This document shows positions 10,677-19,145 of a stretch of DNA of 64,000 bases, one piece after another. The stretch covers positions 1,922,001 through 1,986,000 of the forward strand of contig NZ_CP078145.1 in NCBI RefSeq assembly GCF_019222765.1, in the 5' to 3' direction. Both the position numbers and the translations under genes were made by a program. The stretch comes from Nocardia iowensis. GTDB lineage: Bacteria; Actinomycetota; Actinomycetes; Mycobacteriales; Mycobacteriaceae. Position 1 is the first letter of the stretch. Each line of letters begins with the position of its first letter. The notes below the pieces were generated by a model that was given only the letters and a program-made list of their open reading frames with translations, did not search any database and had not been told where the DNA came from.

Positions 10677-11504
10677 TCAGCCCTGACGCCACTTCTCGTC
10701 GGTGAGAATCCCGCTGGCCTGCGGGCCCATCAGCAGCATGCCGCCGTCGACGACATACGACGCCCCGGTCACATAGCTGGCGGCCGGCGTGGCCAGGAAG
10801 GCGACCACCGCGGCGACTTCGCCCGCGTGTCCGGGGCGGCCAAGCGGGAAGCCGGGGCGGGGCTGCGTGCGCGGGTCGACATCCTCCTGGCCGGTGATCG
10901 GCGTCGAGATCTCACCGGGCGCCACCGAATTCACCGTGATGTCGTGCTCGGCCAGCTCCAGCGCGAGCACCTTGGTCAACGCGCCCAAGCCCGCCTTCGC
11001 GGCACAGTACGGCGCTGAGCCGACGCGTGGCGCGTGCTCGTGCACGCTGGTGATATTGATGATCCGACCGCCCCTGCCCGCCTCGATCATCCGCTTGGCG
11101 GCCCGCTGCGCGCAGAGGAACGCGCCGTCGAGATCGACCGAGATGACATGGCGCCAGGTGTCGAAATCCATGTCCATGGCCTTCTGCGCGGAGCCGACGC
11201 CCGCGCAATTGACCAAGACGTCGATGCCGCCGAGTTCGTCGGCCAGTTCATCGACCGCCGCTGTGGCAGTCGGCAAATCACCTAGATCCAGTCGGCGGAT
11301 CGCTGCTTGGGCACCGCGCTCGCGCACTTGCCGAGCCGTGTCCTCGGCGCCCTGTTCATCGCTGTGGAAAGTGATACCGATATCGACGCCGCCGCCCGCC
11401 AAGGCCACGGCTATCGCCTTGCCGATGCCGGAGTCGGAACCGGTCACCACCGCGCGCAGCGGCGCGCCGGCCCGGTCTTGCGGTAATGGAGCAGTAGTAG
11501 CCAT
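10677..11504 (-). CDS. SDR-family oxidoreductase
   Basis: A 275-aa classical SDR. The cofactor motif is TGSDSGIG, followed by VNCAGVG, the catalytic Ser in IINITSVHEHAP and Tyr/Lys in YCAAK. The C-terminal VVDGGM is typical of glucose 1-dehydrogenase/3-oxoacyl reductase-like members. The HSDEQGAEDTA segment after the second strand suggests NADP preference in this subgroup, but the substrate cannot be named. It is divergent from the UMF1-type transporter with 92 bp between starts, and its stop lies just upstream of the padR promoter. Confidence 0.85.
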   Translation of the reverse strand: MATTAPLPQDRAGAPLRAVVTGSDSGIGKAIAVALAGGGVDIGITFHSDEQGAEDTARQVRERGAQAAIRRLDLGDLPTATAAVDELADELGGIDVLVNCAGVGSAQKAMDMDFDTWRHVISVDLDGAFLCAQRAAKRMIEAGRGGRIINITSVHEHAPRVGSAPYCAAKAGLGALTKVLALELAEHDITVNSVAPGEISTPITGQEDVDPRTQPRPGFPLGRPGHAGEVAAVVAFLATPAASYVTGASYVVDGGMLLMGPQASGILTDEKWRQG

Positions 11505-11583
11505 GTTCGCCGACTACCCGGGTACCCCAGGCCGAATCAGCGGTGCGGTACGTGTGTGGCCCACTCGGTGGCGGTTCGGCGGT

Positions 11584-11589
11584 TAGGCT
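11584..11589 (+). promoter_or_regulatory. -10 box of a leaderless transporter gene
   Basis: TAGGCT followed by 7 nt and then ATG at 11597, with no ribosome site: the typical arrangement of leaderless actinobacterial mRNAs. Confidence 0.5.
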
Positions 11590-11596
11590 GCGCGGC

Positions 11597-12952
11597 ATGA
11601 GCGAGGTGGACGCGCGGGCGACCGTCGGGCAGGCCGCCGGGCGCGGGCAAGTGCTGGCGTGGGGGTTCTGGGACTGGGGATCGGCGGCGTTCCACGCGGT
11701 GATCCTGACCTTCGTGTTCTCGGTGTATCTCACCGACAAAGTCGGTGACGATCTGCCCGGTGGGATCTCGGCGAGTGCGTGGCTCGGCTGGTCGCTCGGC
11801 ATCGGTGGCCTGGTGGTCGCGGTCACCGCGCCGATCTTCGGGCAGTGGTTCGACGCCACCGCGAAACGCAAACGCTCCCTTGCCGTGCTCACCGGACTCA
11901 CCATTCTGTCGATGGCCGGGATGTTCTTCGTCCACGACGACTACCGGGACCTGTGGCTCGGCTTGGTGTTGCTGGCCCTGGGTGCGGCGTTCTTCGAGCT
12001 GGCCAACGTGCCGTACAACGCCATGCTGCGTCAGGTCTCGACCCCCGCCACGGTCGGCCGGGTCTCCGGATTCGGTTGGGCCATGGGATATTTCGGCGGC
12101 ATATTCCTGCTGCTGATCTGCTACTTCGGCTTCATCTCCGGTGACGGCGACAATCGCGGCCTGCTCGGTGTGCCCACCGACGACGGGTTGAACATACGGT
12201 TGGTCGCGGTGGTCGCCGCGGTATGGTTCGCGACCTTCGCGTTGCCGGTGTTGTTCGCGGTGCCCGAATTGCCGCGCACCGACGCCGATCCCGGCGCGGC
12301 GAACGCCGGGTTCTTCGGGTCGTATCGGGTGCTGTGGCGTGACCTGCGTGAGCTCTGGGTCGTCGACCGGCGCGCCGTCGGTTTTCTGTTGGCGAGTGCG
12401 GTCTTTCGCGACGGGCTCGCGGGGGTGTTCACCTTCGGTGCCGTGCTGGCGGTCCGGGTGTACGGCATCGCCGACTCGGACGTGTTGCTCTTCGGTATCG
12501 CGGCCAATGTCGTTGCGGCCCTTGGCGCGGTGGTTGCGGGTCGGTTCGACGACCGCGGTGGACCCAAGATCGTCATCGTGGTCTCGCTCGCCTCGATGAT
12601 CGTCTGCGGCGTGGCGTTGCTTCTGGTATCCGGCCCGTTGATGTTCTGGATATTCGGCCTCCTGCTGACCATATTCGTCGGCCCGGCCCAGTCCGCCGCC
12701 CGCTCGTTCCTCACCCGCCTGGCCCCACCCGGCCGCGAAGGGCAATTCTTCGGCCTCTACACCACCACCGGACGCGCCGTAACCTTCCTCGCCCCTACTC
12801 TTTTCGGTCTCTTCGTCTGGCTCTTCGACGCCGACCGCGCCGGTATTGTCGGCCTCCTGGTGGTGCTGGCCATCGGGCTGCTCGTCCTGCTTCCGGTCCG
12901 CTCGCCTGATCCGACGGAGGTTGTCTCGGCGCACCCGAAGCCCACCGAGTAA
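11597..12952 (+). CDS. UMF1-type major facilitator transporter
   Basis: A 451-aa integral membrane protein with about 12 hydrophobic segments. It opens with WGFWDWGSAAFHAVILTFVF, and further features are VYLTDKVG, VPYNAMLRQV and FGWAMGYFGG, characteristic of the UMF1 (Atg22-like) MFS family. Bacterial members are presumed effluxers, substrate unknown. The start at 11597 (MSEVDARATVG) is supported by the leaderless -10 box. The SDR gene at 12991 follows in the same direction. A frameshifted fragment of a second UMF1 C-terminus lies at 13781-13894, so there was once another copy nearby. Confidence 0.87.
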   Translation: MSEVDARATVGQAAGRGQVLAWGFWDWGSAAFHAVILTFVFSVYLTDKVGDDLPGGISASAWLGWSLGIGGLVVAVTAPIFGQWFDATAKRKRSLAVLTGLTILSMAGMFFVHDDYRDLWLGLVLLALGAAFFELANVPYNAMLRQVSTPATVGRVSGFGWAMGYFGGIFLLLICYFGFISGDGDNRGLLGVPTDDGLNIRLVAVVAAVWFATFALPVLFAVPELPRTDADPGAANAGFFGSYRVLWRDLRELWVVDRRAVGFLLASAVFRDGLAGVFTFGAVLAVRVYGIADSDVLLFGIAANVVAALGAVVAGRFDDRGGPKIVIVVSLASMIVCGVALLLVSGPLMFWIFGLLLTIFVGPAQSAARSFLTRLAPPGREGQFFGLYTTTGRAVTFLAPTLFGLFVWLFDADRAGIVGLLVVLAIGLLVLLPVRSPDPTEVVSAHPKPTE

Positions 12953-12990
12953 CGGCGTCCACAACGAAAGCGCCTGTCTAGCATCGGTTC

Positions 12991-13749
12991 ATGACGCTTT
13001 CCTATGTGGTAACCGGTAGCGGACGGGGGATCGGGCGGGCGATCGTGGAGCGGTTGCTCGGCGACGAGAATATTGTTGTAGCCGTTGAACGGGACGCCGA
13101 TGCGCTGGCGTCGGCGGGTGACCGGGTGATTCCGGTGATCGGTGATGCGGCCGCTGAGGAGATCGCCGAAGAGGCCGCTGATCTCGCGCAGCGGGCGGGC
13201 ACGTTGGCGGGGTGGGTGAATAATGCGGCGGTATTTCGGGACGCCTCAGTGCATTCCGCGTCGGCAACTCGGGTCGTCGAAATGATTACCGCGAATCTGG
13301 CACCAGCGGTCGTCGGCTGCACCACTGCGGTCCGGCGCTTTTTGCGTGCCGAAACCACTGGCGCGATCGTCAATATTACGTCGCACCAAGCGCAACGAGC
13401 GGTGCCCGGTGCGCTGCCCTACAGCACCGCGAAAGCCGCGATCGAGGGCCTGACGCGGGCGCTCACGGTGGAGTACGGCGCGCGGAATATCCGGGTGAAT
13501 GCCGTCGCGCCCGGGTCGGTTGCTACCGAGCGGTACGCCGAATTCCTTGCGAGCCTTGATCCTTCGGTGGCGGAACGAGTCGAGCGGCAGATGGCGGATC
13601 TGCATCCGATCGGCCGGGTGGCGACCACCGCCGAAGTGGCGGCGGCGGTGGCGTATCTGCTCTCGGCGGACGCGAGCTTCGTCAACGGCGCGGTGCTGCC
13701 GGTGGATGGTGGCCGCTCGGTGCTCGCGATCGATCCGGAGGCTCGCTAG
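12991..13749 (+). CDS. SDR-family oxidoreductase
   Basis: A 252-aa SDR with TGSGRGIG, VNNAAVF, IVNITSHQ and YSTAK as cofactor and active-site motifs, and VLPVDGG near the C-terminus. The substrate is not predictable. ATG 12991 is preceded by TAGCAT with a 6-nt gap and no ribosome site, suggesting an own leaderless promoter although it follows the UMF1 transporter by only 38 bp. Confidence 0.85.
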   Translation: MTLSYVVTGSGRGIGRAIVERLLGDENIVVAVERDADALASAGDRVIPVIGDAAAEEIAEEAADLAQRAGTLAGWVNNAAVFRDASVHSASATRVVEMITANLAPAVVGCTTAVRRFLRAETTGAIVNITSHQAQRAVPGALPYSTAKAAIEGLTRALTVEYGARNIRVNAVAPGSVATERYAEFLASLDPSVAERVERQMADLHPIGRVATTAEVAAAVAYLLSADASFVNGAVLPVDGGRSVLAIDPEAR

Positions 13750-13780
13750 TAGCAGGATCATGCTATCCGCCTGCGGAAAC

Positions 13781-13894
13781 CAACTCTTCGGCCTGTTCGG
13801 CCGGGTCTCGACAGCGACCGCGCAGGCATCATCGGCCGCGCGCTGGTCCGGTGCCTTGGTCTTGCCGCGATGCTGCCGCGCTCGCCCGCACCGA
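13781..13894 (+). pseudogene. Remnant of a UMF1-type transporter C-terminus
   Basis: Translation gives QLFGLFGR, then after a 1-nt shift LDSDRAGIIG, ending AAMLPRSPAP. This aligns with TLFGLFVWLFDADRAGIVG...LLPVRSP at the end of the intact transporter (11597-12952). The alignment needs one 1-nt deletion (TTC to TC) and one missing codon. No start or N-terminal part remains, so this is a decayed gene fragment. Confidence 0.72.
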
Positions 13895-14119
13895 GAGGTC
13901 GTATCAGGCGGTGCCCTGCTGCCGGACGAAGACACAAGCCCCGGATAAGCAGGCGATTCCCTCCTCGACAACGCCGCGCTGAATCGGCATTCGCCGTACC
14001 GCCGGACGCTTTGGTGAATTCATGCTAAACGCATAAATACGCTAACTCGCAAACCCCCGGCGATCGAAGACACCTCGGTTTGTTTTCCGTTGCGGCGCAC
14101 CATAATCGACATCTCGCTC

Positions 14120-14149
14120 TTGACTCGGCTGCGGGTGCGGTCGTATGGT
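14120..14149 (+). promoter_or_regulatory. Candidate sigma-70 promoter of the oxidase cluster
   Basis: TTGACT (14120-14125), an 18-nt spacer, then TATGGT (14144-14149). It would give a leader of nearly 190 nt carrying the hairpin and inverted repeat noted in this region. Confidence 0.5.
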
Positions 14150-14229
14150 CATCCCACGGCCTTAATACGGCCGCAGGAGGGTCGGTGGGGATACCAATAC
14201 CCCCTCCATTGCGGGTATAAACACACGTC

Positions 14230-14247
14230 GTTGACAACTGGGTCAAC
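14230..14247. promoter_or_regulatory. Inverted repeat, possible operator
   Basis: GTTGAC-AACTGG-GTCAAC: perfect 6-bp arms with a 6-nt spacer, about 100 nt before the first cluster gene. A binding protein is not evident within the cluster. Confidence 0.4.
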
Positions 14248-14344
14248 AAAGTTGAGCGCGACGCCGATTTGAGCCTCGCCACGAGTCGGCGCATAAAGTC
14301 GAGTTAGCAAGTATTCATAATTGGACATCCCAATGGGGGGTAGT

Positions 14345-15385
14345 ATGACAACGTCGGTAGCGATCGGCCAAAATCTATCGGCCATCGTTCAAGAAATCCA
14401 ATTCGGTTCCGCACGGGCCATTCACGATCAGTTCAGCGGCGATGCCGCGGCCGAGTCGGCGAGCATGCTGAGATCAGCCGCCGAGGAGACCGTCGAGCGG
14501 GCACGCAAAGGTTCTACCGACGCCTTGACCGAGTTGCATCTTGCCCTCGAGTCCATTCACCGGTCGTATTTCGCCAAGCCGCGCCCCAACGAGTCATGGT
14601 GCAACCGGAAGGGGATTCTCGATCCGGTGCAGGCGATCCTCGAAGATTTCGTCATCGAGTACGAAGACCAGTGGATGGATGAGGGCGAGATTCCTTTCAC
14701 CGACGATCCCGATCAGTTCGTCCAGCAATTGAAGGAAGCGGTCCGCGCCCACCCCGCCAACCGGCATCCCTTCTACATCGACTTTCTGCCATTCAAAGCC
14801 GGTGTCGCCGATATTCGATACTATCTTGCCCAGGAAACCGCCCTGGATCCGCGGTTCGACGATTTCATCGCGTTGATGCAATTGGGCTGCGACAGCCAGC
14901 AGAAGCTGGAGTTGGCCGGCAACTACTGGGACGAGATGGGCAACGGCAACCCCGCTCAGGTCCATACGGCGATGTTCGAGAACGCGATGCGCGAGGTGGG
15001 GGCGGATCCCGAGTTCGTCCGCACGCATCGGCTGGTGGAAACGCTCATCTGCGGGAACCTCTCGGCGACGCTGGCGGTGAATCCCCGGTTCTACTACCGC
15101 TCCATCGGCAGCTTCGCGGTGACGGAGTTCTTGTTCCCCCGCCGCTGCGCTCAACTCCTCGAGGCGTGGCGGCGCAACAACCTCTCCGTTCGCAACGGCG
15201 AGTACCACAAGGAGCACATCGGTATCGACGCCCGGCATGCGAGCGGGTTCTTCCGGAACGTCATCAAGCCCGAGATTCGCAAGGATCCGAGCGCCACCGG
15301 TGATATCTACTGGGGAGCGATAGCCCGGATGAACTCTTCGCAACGCTATCTCGATGCGCTGCTGAACGAGCTCGTCGCATGCTGA
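14345..15385 (+). CDS. Haem-oxygenase-like diiron oxidase/oxygenase (HDO)
   Basis: A 346-aa protein of the iron-containing redox enzyme family (Haem_oxygenas_2 fold). A full set of diiron ligands in HDO spacing is visible: E164 (LAQET), E197, H207 (E-x9-H), then H291-xxx-D295-xx-H298 in HIGIDARH. Characterised relatives act on amino acids or fatty acids: SznF and RohS (N-oxygenation), BesC and UndA (C-C cleavage to terminal alkenes). The start at ATG 14345 is preceded by GGGGGGT; an in-frame ATG at 14333 is also possible. It overlaps the next gene (ATGCTGA), so both are translationally coupled. It is probably the chemistry-defining enzyme of this cluster; the substrate is unknown. Confidence 0.85.
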   Translation: MTTSVAIGQNLSAIVQEIQFGSARAIHDQFSGDAAAESASMLRSAAEETVERARKGSTDALTELHLALESIHRSYFAKPRPNESWCNRKGILDPVQAILEDFVIEYEDQWMDEGEIPFTDDPDQFVQQLKEAVRAHPANRHPFYIDFLPFKAGVADIRYYLAQETALDPRFDDFIALMQLGCDSQQKLELAGNYWDEMGNGNPAQVHTAMFENAMREVGADPEFVRTHRLVETLICGNLSATLAVNPRFYYRSIGSFAVTEFLFPRRCAQLLEAWRRNNLSVRNGEYHKEHIGIDARHASGFFRNVIKPEIRKDPSATGDIYWGAIARMNSSQRYLDALLNELVAC

Positions 15386-15672
15386 TCGAGGTCGATGACA
15401 ACGCGCTGGCGGTCCGGAAAGGCGAGACCAGCGTCGAGTCCGCCGCGTTCCATGCATGGTGTCTGTCCCTAAATATGCAGACCACCGAGCTACGCGTATC
15501 GGCTACCGCGGCGGATCTCGACGAGAACGAAAGAGAACTCGTCGTCGCCATTACCGAACTGTCGGATGTATTCGATGTTCCGTGCACCATCACCGTCCCG
15601 CCGTCCTGTGCACAACTGATCAACCAACTACCGCTCGAAACCGACTTCGTCACCGTGCGTATTTCCGGATGA
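15379..15672 (+). CDS. 97-aa unknown protein coupled to the HDO gene
   Basis: The ATG lies inside the last codons of the HDO gene (7-nt overlap), which indicates translational coupling. The protein is acidic, opens MLIEVDDNALAV, and alternates hydrophobic strands (TTELRVSATA, VPCTITVPPS, FVTVRISG) with a central helix (DENERELVVAITELSDVF). This suggests a small alpha/beta fold. There are two cysteines (CLSLN and SCAQL) but no metal motif, signal peptide or membrane segment. I do not recognise the family. Context suggests an accessory or carrier-like partner of the oxidase, but no phosphopantetheine serine motif (DSL) is present. Confidence 0.75.
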   Translation: MLIEVDDNALAVRKGETSVESAAFHAWCLSLNMQTTELRVSATAADLDENERELVVAITELSDVFDVPCTITVPPSCAQLINQLPLETDFVTVRISG

Positions 15673-15725
15673 CCGAGCCATATAACCAGCCCCGATGAGC
15701 GGGCTGCACACTGAAAGGAAGACCT

Positions 15726-16424
15726 GTGTCCGAACTGCATGATCGTGGATTCACGTTTGTCACCCTTCCGCCGGCCGATGATGACGTGCTGTCCAGCTAC
15801 GACGACCTCGAGCTCGACCCATACATGGCACATGGCACCAGGTACAAACGATTCTCACAGTACCGACTGAGCCTCTCGGCTGACGCGGGATGGCAGTTCG
15901 AACTGCTGCCACACCGTGCGTACGCGGCATACAAGAAATTCAATAACGTCGCAGGCGGCTTCCTCCGCGAGTACACGCCGATCGCCGTTGATTTTGTCAG
16001 CGCGATCAAGGCAGTCGTCGACAAGGAGCGCTTCCTCGATGAGACCTTCGACTGGCAGATCAATGTCCACCAGAACCGGAGCAAGGCGACGTTCGACAAG
16101 TCGGCAGAGCTCACGCCGGAGGGGATTCATCAGGACGGTCGCACGTTCGTGATCATCTGGGTCCTGAACAGGCACAATGTACGGGGCGGCGAAATGCGTC
16201 TCTGGCCCGCGAAAGACGCCGCCGAGCCGATGTGGCGCGGCACGCTCGGTGCGGGCGAGGCGGTGCTCCTCGATGATAAACGCGTCTTTCACGATGTGAC
16301 GCCGATCGAACCGCACGGTTCGGAGACCGGCACCCGCGACATCCTCATCGTCTCGTTCTCCCCGTGGGACGAACGCTGGTATGGCGAGGAACACGAACGT
16401 GCGGTCCTCTCCGATGCAGTCTGA
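15726..16424 (+). CDS. Fe(II)/2-oxoglutarate dioxygenase (2OG-Fe_Oxy_2 type)
   Basis: A 232-aa cupin-fold oxygenase. The iron triad is H135-x-D137 (GIHQDG) and H189 (FHDVTPI), and the 2-oxoglutarate arginine is R204 (TRDILIVSF). VHQNRSKA precedes the triad as in the family that includes bacterial L-isoleucine 4-dioxygenase, which hydroxylates free amino acids. This makes an amino-acid substrate likely. GTG start at 15726 with AAGGAAG upstream; 53 bp after the 97-aa gene and overlapping the molybdoenzyme gene at its 3' end. A LysE-type exporter downstream resembles the pairing known for isoleucine dioxygenase genes. Confidence 0.87.
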   Translation: MSELHDRGFTFVTLPPADDDVLSSYDDLELDPYMAHGTRYKRFSQYRLSLSADAGWQFELLPHRAYAAYKKFNNVAGGFLREYTPIAVDFVSAIKAVVDKERFLDETFDWQINVHQNRSKATFDKSAELTPEGIHQDGRTFVIIWVLNRHNVRGGEMRLWPAKDAAEPMWRGTLGAGEAVLLDDKRVFHDVTPIEPHGSETGTRDILIVSFSPWDERWYGEEHERAVLSDAV

Positions 16425-18501
16425 ACCCGGCCCCGCCGATGACGGCGACACAGCGCTCTCCGCAGTGAGGCTGGTCAACGGTGCCTGTCCATTGGATTGC
16501 CCCGACGCGTGCAGTTGGACAGTCACCGTCGACGGGGATGAGCCGGTGAAACTGGCCGGGCGTAAAGATCACCCATTCACCGCGGGTTCGCTCTGCGTCA
16601 AGGTCGGCCAATACCTCGAACAGACCCGGTCACCCGCTCGGCTGCTGAATCCGAAACGTCGAGCGGGTCCGAAGGGGTCGGGGAAATTCGAGGATGTCGA
16701 TTGGGCGACGGCGATCGACATGATCACCGACCGGCTCGAGAACGCGATCAATCGGTGGGGTGGGGAGTCGATATGGCCCTACCAAGGCACCGGCAACCTG
16801 GGTTATATCCAAGGCCTGCAGGGCAAGTCGGGCCAAAGGCTGTGGAACGCGATCGGCGCGTCACGTCATGACATGACGATCTGCTCGATCGCCGGACATG
16901 CAGGACTTGCGCGGTCCACCGGTATCTCGTTGGGGATAGACACCGAATCGTTGGCAGCGTCTCGCCTTGTGCTCATGTGGGGTGTCAACACGCTCAGTTC
17001 AGGGCATCATCTGTGGAAATTCGTGCAGCGGGCGCGTACGCACGGTGCGTGGATCGTCGCGATCGATCCGATCCGGACCCGGACGGCCAGACTTGCCGAT
17101 GAGCACATCGCACCCCGTCCCGGCACCGACGCTCTGCTCATTCTGGCCCTGATCCACGAGCTGCTCACGCGCCAGGCGATCGACGTCGACTACATCGAGA
17201 CGATGACCAATGGGTGGCCTGAGTTCCGCGACCGGCTGCCCGAATTCGCCCCCGCAGCCGTCGAAAAGACAACCGGCGTACCCGCATCGGTGATCGCGCG
17301 CCTTGCCGCAAGGATCGCGTCGTCGCCACCGGTAGGCATCCGTGCGGGGATGGGGTTGCAACGCCATGCCGGGGGCGGCAACGTGCTGCGATTGCTCGCA
17401 TGCCTGTCGGCGGTAACCGGCGACTGGGGCCGCTACGGCGGTGGCGTGTCCTATTCGACCGACGGCTATTTCGGGCTCAACCGGGAAGCCCTCGAGCGCA
17501 ACGACCTACGGGCGAAGCCGGCGCGAAGCCTGTCCATGACCCGGCTCGGCGACACACTCAACGATCCGGACCTGTCGCCGCCGGTCAAGGTTCTGTTCGT
17601 CTATGGCGCCAACCCCGTGGCAAGCTCGCCCGGCCAGGCCAACATCATCCGCGGATTGTCGCGCGAAGATCTGTTCACTGTGGTTGTCGACCACTTCCAA
17701 ACCGACACCTGCGATTATGCCGATCTTATTCTGCCTGCGACGATGCAAACAGAGCACCTCGACATTCACGACGGAAACGGCCATATGTACATCGCATGGA
17801 ACGAACCCGCCGTTGCTCCCGCGGGCCAGGCGCTGTCTACGACCGAAATTTTCCGTCGAATCGCCGCTGGACTACGGCTGAGCGAGCCGTGCCTCTATGA
17901 CAGTGACCTCGAAATAGCTCGCCAGCTGATGAATTCCACGCACCCGTCGCTACACGGCATCACCCTGGAATCATTGCGTTCGCACGGATGGCAACGCCTG
18001 AATTACCCGGACAAGTTCATCCCCTTCGGCGATGGCTTTTACACCGCGAGTGGGAAATTCGAGTTCCCGACAAACACCGACTTCAGCGCGGAGACCGCGG
18101 CGGAGCCAGGAAAGGACGAGCGGTACCCGCTGACCCTGCTGGCGACCGCCGCGCACTACACACTCAACTCGACGTTCCTCAACAATGAGCTGCTTTCCCG
18201 CAAGTCGAGCGGGACCGCGGTCACCTTGAACCCTACGGACGCCGACGCTCGTGGAATCGGTACCGGCTGCCGCGTCAGGGTTTTCAACGGCCGAGGCGAA
18301 TTCAGCACCCATGCCGAGATCAGCGATACGGTCCCACCGGGGGTCGTCGCGATGACAAAGGGCAGCTGGATCAAGATCGTCGGCGGCCCGACGGTGAACG
18401 CAACGGTGGAGGAACGCGACGCCGACCTGGGCGGTGGAGCGGTATTCCACGACAATAATGTCGACGTTCAGCCGCTCGACCGACAGGATACCGATGATTG
18501 A
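16414..18501 (+). CDS. Molybdopterin oxidoreductase (bis-MGD, COG0243 type)
   Basis: A 695-aa cytoplasmic-type molybdoenzyme (no Tat signal). The N-terminus binds a 4Fe-4S cluster through C25, C29, C33 and C61 (CPLDCPDAC...SLC). Then come the MGD-binding regions (YQGTGNLGY, SIAGHAG, LMWGVNTLSSG, VAIDPIRTRTA, FVYGANPVAS, VDHFQTDTCDYAD). A C-terminal molydop_binding domain begins near YPLTLLATAAHYTLNS. The family covers formate dehydrogenase-like and other oxidoreductases. A separate membrane or quinone partner is absent here, so the electron partner is unknown. Start chosen at ATG 16414 (11-nt overlap with the dioxygenase gene); ATG 16381 is a possible earlier start. It overlaps the LysE-type gene by 8 nt. 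Confidence 0.87.
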   Translation: MQSEPGPADDGDTALSAVRLVNGACPLDCPDACSWTVTVDGDEPVKLAGRKDHPFTAGSLCVKVGQYLEQTRSPARLLNPKRRAGPKGSGKFEDVDWATAIDMITDRLENAINRWGGESIWPYQGTGNLGYIQGLQGKSGQRLWNAIGASRHDMTICSIAGHAGLARSTGISLGIDTESLAASRLVLMWGVNTLSSGHHLWKFVQRARTHGAWIVAIDPIRTRTARLADEHIAPRPGTDALLILALIHELLTRQAIDVDYIETMTNGWPEFRDRLPEFAPAAVEKTTGVPASVIARLAARIASSPPVGIRAGMGLQRHAGGGNVLRLLACLSAVTGDWGRYGGGVSYSTDGYFGLNREALERNDLRAKPARSLSMTRLGDTLNDPDLSPPVKVLFVYGANPVASSPGQANIIRGLSREDLFTVVVDHFQTDTCDYADLILPATMQTEHLDIHDGNGHMYIAWNEPAVAPAGQALSTTEIFRRIAAGLRLSEPCLYDSDLEIARQLMNSTHPSLHGITLESLRSHGWQRLNYPDKFIPFGDGFYTASGKFEFPTNTDFSAETAAEPGKDERYPLTLLATAAHYTLNSTFLNNELLSRKSSGTAVTLNPTDADARGIGTGCRVRVFNGRGEFSTHAEISDTVPPGVVAMTKGSWIKIVGGPTVNATVEERDADLGGGAVFHDNNVDVQPLDRQDTDD

Positions 18502-19129
18502 CTGGAATTTGTTCTGGCCGTTCGTGCTCGCCGCGGTCGTGCTGGTGGTCGTACCCGGTCCGGATATGATTCTGATCGTCACTCTCGGCACTCGGCACGG
18601 TAAAACCGCCGGTGTGGCGGCCGCTGCGGGAGTGGCAATCGGGCTTACCGTCCATATCGCCATCACGGTGCTCGGACTATCCGCCCTGCTGCACAAATTC
18701 CCCGCCATGTACCAGGCGTTGAAATGGCTCGGCGTCATCTACCTCGTCTATCTTGCGATCTCGTCGTTTCGGGCCGACCACGCACCGGCCACCGGCGAGA
18801 TATCCACTTCGAAAATCCTGCCCAAGCCGGTGCTGGCGTCATTTCGAAGTGCGACCATTACCAATTTATTGAATCCCAAAGTGATTCTGTTCAACCTTGC
18901 GTTCCTGCCCCAGTTCACCAACCCCGACCTGGGCAATGTGCCACAGCAGCTCACCATTCTGGGCCTTGTTCTCGTCGTGATCGATTTTGCGATCGACGGC
19001 CCCATCGGTTACCTGTCCGGCATGTTCGGTGACCGTATCGCAGACACCAGCAGCAGCTACGGTCGCAGAATCAACAACACCGCCGGGGCGATATTTCTCT
19101 GCTTGGCCGGCTGGTTGGCGACGACGTGA
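18494..19129 (+). CDS. LysE/RhtB-family amino-acid exporter
   Basis: A 211-aa membrane protein with about six hydrophobic helices. The signature VVVPGPDMILIVTLGTRHGKTAG near the N-terminus and the FRSATITNLLNPKVILFNLAFLPQF region are diagnostic of the LysE/RhtB family, which exports free amino acids and their analogues. The ATG overlaps the end of the molybdoenzyme gene (ATGATTGA). Its place inside an oxidase/dioxygenase cluster implies that the product is a small amino-acid-like molecule secreted by the cell. Confidence 0.9.
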   Translation: MIDWNLFWPFVLAAVVLVVVPGPDMILIVTLGTRHGKTAGVAAAAGVAIGLTVHIAITVLGLSALLHKFPAMYQALKWLGVIYLVYLAISSFRADHAPATGEISTSKILPKPVLASFRSATITNLLNPKVILFNLAFLPQFTNPDLGNVPQQLTILGLVLVVIDFAIDGPIGYLSGMFGDRIADTSSSYGRRINNTAGAIFLCLAGWLATT

Positions 19130-19145
19130 CCGGAAGTGCAGACCA

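Larger units (their letters stand above)
13895..14344. other. Long leader/intergenic region before the oxidase cluster
   Basis: About 450 bp without a convincing gene, and lower in GC than the surroundings. It contains a promoter candidate (14120-14149), a GC-rich hairpin GGAGGG...CCCTCC (14176-14181/14202-14207) and an inverted repeat GTTGAC-N6-GTCAAC (14230-14247). Small frames on either strand lack ribosome sites and coding bias. It most likely holds the control region of the 14345-19955 cluster. Confidence 0.55.

Noticed and set aside
11537..12964. A 475-codon minus-strand frame opposite the UMF1 transporter
   Set aside because: Product is Gln/Arg/Glu/His-rich as expected for the antisense of a hydrophobic protein gene.
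14025..14385. Small minus-strand frames in the oxidase-cluster leader
   Set aside because: No start signals, no coding bias, and they overlap the putative promoter and the first cluster gene.
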